From Clostridium_X cadaveris (GTDB lineage Bacteria > Bacillota > Clostridia > Clostridiales > Clostridiaceae), in the NCBI RefSeq assembly GCF_039521325.1, contig NZ_BAAACD010000011.1: a stretch of 64,000 bases of DNA; one strand, written 5' to 3'. Made by a program: the position numbers and the translations under genes. This document shows, in pieces, positions 43,796-51,316 of the stretch (position 1 is its first letter; the number at the start of each line of letters is the position of its first letter). The notes below the pieces were generated by a model. It saw only the letters and a program-made list of their open reading frames with translations. It did not search any database and had not been told where the DNA came from.

Positions 43796-44689
43796 ATGGA
43801 AGATATAAAATTATATGACTTCAAGAAAAGTGAGAAGTTTTCCATAGAAAATATAAGATATCTGATGCTCATGAGTGAGGAATTCTGCAAAACTTCAAAT
43901 ATGCAAATAGGATATGAAACAAAAAGCGAAAACTTCAAATTTGTAGTTGATAAATCTAGACAAAAAACTTATAGTGAATTCATCGAAGAATTAGATAATG
44001 ATAATGTAGTAATAGAATATAATGTAAATCCTTTAGTAGAAAATTTGACTTTATTTATAAACAAAAGCATAGTTTTAACTATCGTTGACCTTTTACTTGG
44101 AGGTGACGGTAAAGTAGATAATAAAGAAAGGGAGCTTACTAATATTGACTTAGAATTATTTAAGTATTTGGCTGATAGTCTTTTAAAAAGACTATATATA
44201 CCTTATAAATATGACAGTATAAATCTTATAAAAATATATACTAGTGCTGTAAAATATCAGCGATTAAAGAATAAAGATATAATATTTGAATCTAAAATAA
44301 ATGCATTATTAGGAACTGAAAAACTTGGAGATATAAGATTTTGTATACCTTATCAAAGTATGGAGCCTGTAGTAGGTGACTTGGTGAATTCTTATAAATA
44401 TAGAAATGTAAATCCAGCATCAGATGATGATAAAAATATTTTTTCTAAAGAAGTATTTGATTCTGTAAAGAATGTTTATATTGATGTATGTGCAAAGCTT
44501 GGAAGTGTAAAAGTAAACATAAATGATCTTCTTAATTTGGAAAAAGGCGATGTAATACTTTTGGATCAACGAATTGGAGAAGATATAAAAATAAGCCTAG
44601 GTGATGCAGGAATTTATAAAGGAAAGCCGGGACTTTTAGGATTAAAAAAAGCAGTTGAAATAACTGATATAATTGATGGGGAGAGATAA
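43796..44689 (+). CDS. fliM: flagellar motor switch protein FliM (lacking CheY-binding N-terminus)
   Basis: 297 residues. The middle domain has a LTLFINKSIVLTIVDLLLGGD stretch and the C-terminal SpoA domain has VNINDLLNLEKGDVILLDQR. The conserved N-terminal peptide (EIDALL-type) that binds phosphorylated CheY in most FliM proteins is not present; the start reads MEDIKLYDFKKSEKFSIEN. The dimerisation GGxG-type loop of the middle domain is also not obvious. It makes up the C-ring between FliG and FliN. No chemotaxis gene is in the window. Confidence 0.85.
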   Translation: MEDIKLYDFKKSEKFSIENIRYLMLMSEEFCKTSNMQIGYETKSENFKFVVDKSRQKTYSEFIEELDNDNVVIEYNVNPLVENLTLFINKSIVLTIVDLLLGGDGKVDNKERELTNIDLELFKYLADSLLKRLYIPYKYDSINLIKIYTSAVKYQRLKNKDIIFESKINALLGTEKLGDIRFCIPYQSMEPVVGDLVNSYKYRNVNPASDDDKNIFSKEVFDSVKNVYIDVCAKLGSVKVNINDLLNLEKGDVILLDQRIGEDIKISLGDAGIYKGKPGLLGLKKAVEITDIIDGER

Positions 44690-44690
44690 G

Positions 44691-44954
44691 ATGAGTGATA
44701 AAATAGCTAGAATACTAGATATACCTATAGAAATCACAGTAGTTTTAGGAAGAACTAAAATGACTTTGAACGATATCTTAGATTTAGGAAAAGGCTCAAT
44801 AATAGAGCTAGATACACTAGATAATCAAGAAGTTGAAATATTAGTAAATGATAAGAAAATAGCTTATGGACAAGTTATTGTAGCAGAACAGAATTTTGGA
44901 ATAAAAATAACTCATGTGATAGAACAAGATGAATTAGCTAAAACTTTGAAATAG
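44691..44954 (+). CDS. fliN: flagellar motor switch protein FliN
   Basis: 87 residues from the ATG at 44691, preceded by GGGGAGAG at the end of fliM. SpoA fold with ILDIPIEITVVLGRTKMTL, ILDLGKGSIIELD and KIAYGQVIVAEQNFGIKI, closely matching FliN. It lacks the CheC-like domain of FliY-type proteins. It closes the 24-gene operon. Confidence 0.93.
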   Translation: MSDKIARILDIPIEITVVLGRTKMTLNDILDLGKGSIIELDTLDNQEVEILVNDKKIAYGQVIVAEQNFGIKITHVIEQDELAKTLK

Positions 44955-44956
44955 AT

Positions 44957-44998
44957 AAAAAGGCTATATAGATGTAGAATCTATGTAGCCTTTTTATA
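44957..44998. terminator. terminator of the flagellar operon, also facing the HNH gene
   Basis: 17-bp stem with one G-T pair (44957-44973 with 44979-44995), 5-base loop, A-run on one side and T-run on the other, so it can act on both strands. Confidence 0.92.
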
Positions 44999-44999
44999 T

Positions 45000-45662
45000 C
45001 TATTCTTCTATTTCATTTAGTTCTAAGTTATGTCTTCTGTTATCTAATGGATTAAGATTTATATGATGAACCTTTTGATTTTCAGCAGGATTCATTAAAA
45101 TTTTGTCTAAATGAATTCTACCACTTGGAGTATTTGCTACAACGCAGATTTCATTGTTTACTTTATGACTAACCCAAGTATATCCAGGTACTATAACCTC
45201 ACTTAAATCTTCAGCAGAAATCAAAGCCTTTGAAGTAACATTGCCGTGCTTATCCATAAGTAGTATAGCAATGGTATCTTCATTGATTTTTTCTGTTTTA
45301 TTTACTGCATCTCTTTTAAAGACCTCTAAATTACATCTTCTATTATCTAAAGTATCATTGTTGATATGTCTAATTGGTGCAGAAGGAGCAGTATCCATGA
45401 TTACTGTTTGAAGACTTTGTTTTAAAGGCTTAGATTTCTTGTTAAGCTTTGAAGAACTTATATTTTGAACTAAGTAGCTATTAAAGTCTTTATGCCATTC
45501 TGCAAACCAAGTTCCAGCACTTTGTACTTTTTCTAGGTCAGCTTCATCTATCTTAGCAATAAGCTCAGTTCCATCCTTTTTTAATATGGTCATTAGAGCA
45601 ACGCCATTTTTAATTTCAAATGTATTCTTTGTATTTTTATAATTATTATTTATATCGGGCAC
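45000..45662 (-). CDS. protein with two HNH_3-like motifs, possible endonuclease
   Basis: 220 residues built from two related halves. Each ends in the HNH_3-type motif: RHINNDTLDNRRCNLEV (about 97-113) and HHINLNPLDNRRHNLEL (about 200-216). Single-motif versions occur in homing-type and phage endonucleases. The function of the double form is unknown. The listed start is a GTG at 45662 with AAGAG 6 bases before it. A better Shine-Dalgarno (AGAGGTG) covers that GTG and points instead to an ATA six bases further on, so the true start is unsure. Stand-alone gene, convergent with fliN. Confidence 0.7.
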   Translation of the reverse strand: MPDINNNYKNTKNTFEIKNGVALMTILKKDGTELIAKIDEADLEKVQSAGTWFAEWHKDFNSYLVQNISSSKLNKKSKPLKQSLQTVIMDTAPSAPIRHINNDTLDNRRCNLEVFKRDAVNKTEKINEDTIAILLMDKHGNVTSKALISAEDLSEVIVPGYTWVSHKVNNEICVVANTPSGRIHLDKILMNPAENQKVHHINLNPLDNRRHNLELNEIEE

Positions 45663-45779
45663 CTCTTTCTCTTAACTAGAGTGTTATTTATATCATTTAA
45701 TCATTATAACAAAATAATAAAATAAATGATAGTATTAATGTATTTATAAAGTTTTCTTTTAGGATATGACAGAATTATA

Positions 45780-47462
45780 TTATTTTTTGAAGCTATCTTT
45801 TAAAGACACAGTTCTGTTGAATACTAAATTATCACTAGTTGTTTCCTTGCTATCCACACAAAAGTATCCATGACGCATGAACTGAAATTTATCCTCTGGT
45901 TTTGCATTTTTGACAAATGGCTCTATAAAGCATTTATCTAAAGTTATCTTAGATTCAGGATTAAGCTTTTCTTCCCAAGATTTTGAGCTATCACGTAAAA
46001 GTTCTTCATCAAGTATAAGTTTGTCGTAAAGATTAACAGTAGCTTCAACCTTATCATAATCACATACCCAGTGTATAGTGCCTTTTACCTTTCTACCAGT
46101 AAAACCTGAACCACTCTTTGTTTCAGGATCATAGGTGCACAAAAGTTCTATTATTTCTCCATTTTCATCTTTTACTATTTCATTGCACTTTATAAAATAT
46201 GCTCCTTTAAGTCTGACTTCTCCACTAGGCATTAATCTATGGAAACCTTTTATTGGATTTTCCATAAAATCGGATTTTTCTATGAAGATGTTTCTTGAGA
46301 ACGGAACTTTTCTAGAACTTAAAGTTTCATTTTCGGGGTTATTTGTAATATCAAGATACTCTATTTCTCCTTTAGGATAATTTGTTATAGTGACTTTAAT
46401 TGGATCTAAAACTGCCATTATTGAAGGAACTTTAGATTTTAAGTCGTTTCTAACATAGTGATCAAGCATTGAAATATCTATTGTAAAGTCAGTTTTTCCT
46501 ATACCCATTTGAGTTAGAAAGTTCTTTATGCTTTCGGGAGTAATTCCTCTTCTTCTAAAAGCTTTTATAGTAGGAAGCCTAGGGTCATCCCAGCCATCAA
46601 CATATCCTCCAAAAACTAATTCCTTTAAATATCTTTTACTTGTTACAACACCGCTCAAGTTCATTCTTCCAAATTCTCTTTGACAAGGTGGATTTGAAAA
46701 ATCAAGTTCATTTAAGAACCATTCATAAAGAGGACGATGATTTTTGAATTCATTAGAACAAAGAGAGTGAGTTATGCCCTCTATAGCATCTTGAAGAGGG
46801 TGTGCAAAATCATACATAGGATATATACACCAGTCATTTCCTGTCTTGTAATGGGATACGTGTTGAATTCTATATATTACAGGGTCTCTCATGTTTATAT
46901 TTGGTGACGACATATCAATTTTTGCACGGAGCACCTTTTCACCGGCAGCATACTTTCCAACTTTCATCTCTTCAAATAATTTTAGATTTTCGTCTACAGT
47001 CCTATCTCTATACGGACTATTTATTCCAGCACTGGTAAGAGTTCCTCTGTATTCTCTTATTTCATCAGGATTCAAATCACATACATAAGCCTTACCTTTT
47101 TTTATAAGCTTTATAGCCATTTCATAATAAATGTTAGAGTAATCGGAGCCATAGAAAATCCGTTCATTAGGATCAAAACCAAGCCATTTCATGTCTTCAA
47201 TTATAGCTCTTACATATTCCATATCTTCCTTTGCAGGATTAGTATCGTCGAATCTAAGATTGAAAGTACCGTTATATTTTTGAGAAACATTATAGCTTAT
47301 ATTTATAGCATAAGCGCTTCCTATATGAAGATAACCGTTAGGCTCTGGCGGGAATCTAGTTGCTATAGGCCTTGAAAATGCTTTGTTTTTAACGTCGTCT
47401 TCCACTATAGATTCAATAAAATTAGCAGCTTCAGCTATATTATTTTCTTTTAAACTCTCCAT
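45780..47462 (-). CDS. glnS: glutaminyl-tRNA synthetase
   Basis: 560 residues from the ATG at 47462, with TAGGAGG 9 bases before it; a longer frame runs into the T-box leader and is not translated. Class I features: PPEPNGYLHIGSA (HIGH variant HIGS) and a KMSKS-like VVTSKR. Charges tRNA-Gln directly. The upstream T-box with a CAA specifier confirms the amino acid. No neighbour in operon. Confidence 0.96.
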   Translation of the reverse strand: MESLKENNIAEAANFIESIVEDDVKNKAFSRPIATRFPPEPNGYLHIGSAYAINISYNVSQKYNGTFNLRFDDTNPAKEDMEYVRAIIEDMKWLGFDPNERIFYGSDYSNIYYEMAIKLIKKGKAYVCDLNPDEIREYRGTLTSAGINSPYRDRTVDENLKLFEEMKVGKYAAGEKVLRAKIDMSSPNINMRDPVIYRIQHVSHYKTGNDWCIYPMYDFAHPLQDAIEGITHSLCSNEFKNHRPLYEWFLNELDFSNPPCQREFGRMNLSGVVTSKRYLKELVFGGYVDGWDDPRLPTIKAFRRRGITPESIKNFLTQMGIGKTDFTIDISMLDHYVRNDLKSKVPSIMAVLDPIKVTITNYPKGEIEYLDITNNPENETLSSRKVPFSRNIFIEKSDFMENPIKGFHRLMPSGEVRLKGAYFIKCNEIVKDENGEIIELLCTYDPETKSGSGFTGRKVKGTIHWVCDYDKVEATVNLYDKLILDEELLRDSSKSWEEKLNPESKITLDKCFIEPFVKNAKPEDKFQFMRHGYFCVDSKETTSDNLVFNRTVSLKDSFKK

Positions 47463-47504
47463 AAGAATTCCTCCTAAATTAATGTGAAATTTTGTGTAAA
47501 TATA

Positions 47505-47795
47505 AAAAATAAAAAAGCTCCCATCTCCAAGACTTATTAAAGTCTTGGGGACGAGAGCATAACTTCGTGGTGCCACCCCAGTTCATTGAAACTTAAAGTT
47601 TCAATCTTTAAGGTACGGTAAAATAATTACTTATACCCGAGCTCGTTATCAGGAGCATCTGTCATAGTCTCCCCTTAAGTGTATTAAGGATCGGTATGAG
47701 GCTCAGAGCCTTGGTTCAATAAGACCTTCTTTATCCTCTTTCAGCAATTGAGGACTCTCTGTAAAAGAAAATACATATTTACTCTTCTCATCATA
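47505..47795 (-). ncRNA. T-box leader of glnS (Gln)
   Basis: Reading the minus strand: stem I with GATGAGAAGAGTAAAT, specifier CAA (Gln) at 47713-47711 in GAACCAAGG, the T-box GGGGTGGCACCACGA at 47579-47565, then a terminator stem with GCTCTCGTCCCCAAGACTT and six T ending near 47510. Uncharged tRNA-Gln should pair with the T-box and prevent termination. Confidence 0.93.
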
Positions 47796-47819
47796 GCCTT
47801 AATATTAATATTTAAAATG

Positions 47820-47848
47820 ATTTTACAATTATATATATGGTATGTCAA
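47820..47848 (-). promoter_or_regulatory. sigma-A promoter of the glnS T-box leader
   Basis: On the minus strand TTGACA (47848-47843), 17 bases, TAAAAT (47825-47820), just upstream of the T-box stem I. Confidence 0.85.
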
Positions 47849-47902
47849 GAAAATTTTTGTGTGAATAAAAATAATTTTATAAAAATTATTTAATTACTCA
47901 TG

Positions 47903-47931
47903 TTGATAAAGCACTTGCAAGAGAATATAAT
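47903..47931 (+). promoter_or_regulatory. sigma-A promoter of the Asp T-box leader
   Basis: TTGATA, 17 bases, TATAAT (47926-47931), divergent from the glnS promoter and about 20 bases before the T-box stem I. Confidence 0.88.
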
Positions 47932-47950
47932 TGTAAAAAATAAAGAAAAT

Positions 47951-48192
47951 TCTGAGAAGGGAAGAGTAAGTACTGGGTAGTATCCAAAGCGAGTGAAGGA
48001 TGGTGGAAGCTTCATGAGAAAGTCAATACTGAAGGACATCCTGGAGAAGTCTGCTTGAAATTTAGTAGAGCAGAACGGGTTTTCCTCCGTTAAAGGGACC
48101 TAAGATAACATATTATAAAATTTATGTAAGTAGGATGGTACCGCGAAATCAGTCTTTCGCTCCTATAAGGAGTGGAAGGCTTTTTAGTTTGA
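47951..48192 (+). ncRNA. T-box leader with Asp (GAC) specifier
   Basis: Stem I begins near TCTGAGAAGGGAAGAGTAAG. The specifier position reads GAAGGACATCC with GAC at 48035-48037. The T-box ATGGTACCGCGAAA lies at 48135-48148, and a terminator (AGTCTTTCGCTCC with GGAGTGGAAGGCT, then TTTTT) ends near 48190. All functional parts look intact although the gene it once served is broken. Confidence 0.9.
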
Positions 48193-48205
48193 AAGTAGAG
48201 ATATT

Positions 48206-48456
48206 ATGAAAAGAATTATGATAAATGAATTAGAGTCCTGTTTAGAAAGCAAAGTTCTTTTTTAGTTGAAAATATGAAATATAAAGGCTTGAATTCAGAA
48301 AATTACGGCACTTACAATGGAATTTTCAAGATAGGGATGCCGCCTCATGGTGGGCTTGCAATAGGTCTTGAGAGGATAACATCACAGCTTTTAAATCTTT
48401 CAAATGTAAGAGAAGCAGCATTATTTCCAAGAGATAGAACAAGACTAACACATTAA
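48206..48456 (+). pseudogene. remnant of archaeal-type aspartyl-tRNA synthetase
   Basis: Two pieces of one synthetase in different frames. The first, from ATG 48206, reads MKRIMINELESCLESKVLF then stop (48263-48265), like the start of AspRS. The second, through 48456, has KIGMPPHGGLAIGLERITSQ and NVREAALFPRDRTRLTH, the class II motif 3 and C-terminus of AspRS/AspS2. The central several hundred codons are missing. The Asp T-box upstream agrees with the identity. It cannot be functional. The next gene starts 35 bases later. Confidence 0.88.
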
Positions 48457-48490
48457 AATATGATAAGCTTTATAAGGGGAGTGGTGAAAT

Positions 48491-49717
48491 ATGGATAAGA
48501 TTATAGGATTATTGATTAAAAAGAAAAGATTAGAAATGAATATGAGTCAAGAAACACTATGTCAGGGTATTTGTGTTATATCATATTTAAGTAAGATTGA
48601 AAGAGGAACTGTAGATGCAAACCATGAAATCATCACTGAACTATGTAAGGCTTTAGGAATTCAGTATTATGGTGATATAGAAAAAATCTTTATAGAAGAA
48701 TTTTATGATTCTCTTGAAAGAGCTCTTATATGGAATAATGGCTTAGAAACTCTTAAAGAACTAAAGAATAAATATTCTTATATGAAATATTCAAAAGAAG
48801 CTTTGGCATATATTATGGGAGATTTCATATGTAAAATAGAAGATATAAAAACTGTAGATATTAATGAATTTAAAGAGTATGAAATTTATTGTGATATGAA
48901 TCAGCTGTATTACTTTTATATATGTCTAGGATATATGCATATATTGAAAAATAAAGACTATAATAGTTCATATGAATATTTTAAAAAGGCTCGTATGATA
49001 AGACCGGATAAAAAAGGATGGTATTTTTTGGGGTTCTCATGTTATTTAGACGGAAATTATCATATGGCTATAGATTATTTTCAAAAAGACTTAAACTTAG
49101 AATTTGATCAGGGTGATATAGATGGGGTAGTTAATAGCTGTATATACTTAGCTAACAGTTACTCCAATTTAGGGTCTATTCCTCTTATGATGAGGTATTA
49201 TAATCAGGCATTAAAGTTAAATAAATATTTGAATAAAGAAATAGAATATAGCATTTATTACAACATAGGAGCATCTTATATAAATATTGATGGGGAGAAA
49301 GCAATAGATTATTTAAAGAAAGCAGAAGAAATTAAAGCAGATAAAGATGACTTTGTACTATATCAAAAGCTTATATTAGGATATATAAAAAATGAAAATT
49401 TTTGTGAAGCTAAAAAATACTATGAAAAAGCATCTAAATGTAGTGAGGAAAACTTAGAAGCTGAAGAAGATAAAGTTTATAGAAAAGATTCATTAAGGAT
49501 GCTTCAAATAATAATTGAGGACGAAAATTATCTTACAAATGAAGAGTATGGGAAAATATTATATAGGCTATATAATAAGGGAAAAGATATGGTTCATTAT
49601 GGTGTTAAGCTTTTCTTTGGAAAGTATTATATAAAGTGGCTTAAGGCTAATAGAAGATATAAAGAGGCACTAGAAGTTTCAGAATCACTTACTTTTCCTA
49701 TAAGTAATAAAAAATGA
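48491..49717 (+). CDS. XRE-family regulator with TPR domain (RNPP/Rgg-like)
   Basis: 408 residues. N-terminal helix-turn-helix at about 6-60 (LIKKKRLEMNMSQETLCQGI, then YLSKIERG). The rest is TPR-like helices, for example GWYFLGFSCYLDGNYHMAI and SIYYNIGASYINID. The layout is like peptide-sensing RNPP regulators, so a peptide ligand is possible, though no peptide gene is seen nearby. There is almost no space for its own promoter; read-through from the Asp T-box promoter is likely. The MFS gene downstream may be its target. Confidence 0.85.
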   Translation: MDKIIGLLIKKKRLEMNMSQETLCQGICVISYLSKIERGTVDANHEIITELCKALGIQYYGDIEKIFIEEFYDSLERALIWNNGLETLKELKNKYSYMKYSKEALAYIMGDFICKIEDIKTVDINEFKEYEIYCDMNQLYYFYICLGYMHILKNKDYNSSYEYFKKARMIRPDKKGWYFLGFSCYLDGNYHMAIDYFQKDLNLEFDQGDIDGVVNSCIYLANSYSNLGSIPLMMRYYNQALKLNKYLNKEIEYSIYYNIGASYINIDGEKAIDYLKKAEEIKADKDDFVLYQKLILGYIKNENFCEAKKYYEKASKCSEENLEAEEDKVYRKDSLRMLQIIIEDENYLTNEEYGKILYRLYNKGKDMVHYGVKLFFGKYYIKWLKANRRYKEALEVSESLTFPISNKK

Positions 49718-49825
49718 TGCTTTAAATACATTTAATTAAGAAAATTTTCTCAAAACAACCTTATTGTTGTGGGTTTAACTTCTTTGATATCATATAGTTA
49801 AGGTATGAAAAGGAGTTGAAAAATC

Positions 49826-51064
49826 ATGAATAAGGGAAAAAATAAATTAAGACTTTGGGACAGAAACTTTACGATTATAACTTTAGGAACCATAATATCT
49901 GCCATAGGGGGAGTGGCATTAAATTTTGCTCTTAATATAGTTATATATAATGAAACAAATTCTACTATTCTTACAGGAATATATAGTGCTATCACGGCTA
50001 TACCTCAAATAATTTTACCGGTATTTGCAGCTCCATATATAGATAGATTGCCTAGGAAAAAGTTAATCGTTTTATTAGATTACCTATTAGGAATCATATA
50101 TATATCATTTGGAATATATTTATTTACTATATCATTTAATTATTATGCATATGTAGTTTTAGGAATGCTATCAAGTATTATAGGATCAGTTTATGGATTA
50201 ACCTATAATTCATTATTTCCAGATTTAATACCGGAAGGTTGTGCTCAAAAGGGATATTCAGTGAGTGTATTAATATATCCGTCTATAGCAGCAGTATTTA
50301 CTCCAATTGCAGCCTTTGTATATCAGAGGTGGGGGATAGAGATAATCTTTGTAATAGAAGGGATTTTACTTTTTATAGCAGCAACTTTTGAGGTGTTTAT
50401 AAAGTATAAGGAACGCAATAGAGTTAATAGAAGTTTTAATTTCAAAGAATATGTTAATGACATAAAAGAAGGCTTTGTTTATTTGAGAAAAGAAAAAGGA
50501 ATTTTTTTTATTTATCTATACATGACATTCGCAAGTTTTGCATCAGAAGGTATAAGCCTCTTATTAATTCCATTTTTCCAAACTCATGCTATATATACTA
50601 CAACTAATTATTCTTTATTATTATCAGCTGAAACATTTGGGAGAATGATTGGAGGATTGCTTCATTACATGTTTAAAATACCAGAAAATAAGCGATACAC
50701 CATTGCATCTAAAGTTTATATAATATATGAAATTTTAGATGGAGTCCTTATGTTTTTAGCTTATCCTTTGATGATAGTTATAAGATTTATTTTGGGATTT
50801 TTAGGAGTAAACTCGGCAAATATAAGAGAAAGCTCAGTTCAAAATTATATACCAAGAGAAAAGAGAGCGCGTGTGAATTCTTTCTTTCAAATCATGGCTT
50901 TTGGAGGTATACTTAGTGCAAAGCTTATAGCTGGGGCATTAGGAGAATTTATGAACTATAAATTTGGAGGACTTATCTTTGGAACAGTTGGATTCATTGC
51001 TGCTGTACTATGCATATTTAAACATGATAAAGAGATAAAAGTAATTTATAACAAAAATTTATAA
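49826..51064 (+). CDS. MFS transporter
   Basis: 412 residues, about 12 membrane helices, with the motif-A-like PYIDRLPRKKLIVLLD loop after helix 2. It resembles the efflux-type MFS proteins of Firmicutes. The substrate is unknown. AAGGAG lies 12 bases before the ATG. The gap of 108 bases to the XRE gene may hold a promoter, but none is clear. Ends at a strong terminator. Confidence 0.88.
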   Translation: MNKGKNKLRLWDRNFTIITLGTIISAIGGVALNFALNIVIYNETNSTILTGIYSAITAIPQIILPVFAAPYIDRLPRKKLIVLLDYLLGIIYISFGIYLFTISFNYYAYVVLGMLSSIIGSVYGLTYNSLFPDLIPEGCAQKGYSVSVLIYPSIAAVFTPIAAFVYQRWGIEIIFVIEGILLFIAATFEVFIKYKERNRVNRSFNFKEYVNDIKEGFVYLRKEKGIFFIYLYMTFASFASEGISLLLIPFFQTHAIYTTTNYSLLLSAETFGRMIGGLLHYMFKIPENKRYTIASKVYIIYEILDGVLMFLAYPLMIVIRFILGFLGVNSANIRESSVQNYIPREKRARVNSFFQIMAFGGILSAKLIAGALGEFMNYKFGGLIFGTVGFIAAVLCIFKHDKEIKVIYNKNL

Positions 51065-51068
51065 TAAG

Positions 51069-51106
51069 AAAACCTCAATTGATTTTTATCAATTGAGGTT
51101 TTTAGT
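51069..51106 (+). terminator. terminator after the MFS gene
   Basis: Perfect 15-bp stem (51069-51083 with 51088-51102) with a 4-base TTTT loop and T-rich 3' side. Confidence 0.93.
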
Positions 51107-51159
51107 TGAGTTGAAAATCACTGACAATGCTAATGGATAAAATTACAAATTCTGAATCT

Positions 51160-51316
51160 ATTATAGAAAATATTAATACATCAACCAATATGTATTTAAA
51201 TTATAAATTAGTATAAAGATTAATAAAATATGACGTATATGATATATTGAAGATGTTGATATGATTGTTAACAATAAAGGTTAAATATTAAATAAATTAA
51301 GGGAAAGGTAAAAGTT
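51160..51316 (+). repeat. duplicated promoter/leader region of the two LRR genes (copy 1; copy 2 at 53241-53393)
   Basis: The 150 or so bases upstream of both LRR genes are clearly homologous, sharing ATTATAGAAAATAT, CAATATGTATTTAAATTA, ATATGATATATT and TTAAATATTAAA blocks. They presumably carry the same promoter and control sites. Confidence 0.8.

Noticed and set aside
45780..47576. Longer reading frame for GlnRS starting at 47576
   Set aside because: The extra 38 codons are the T-box antiterminator/terminator; the start at 47462 has the ribosome site and the normal family N-terminus.
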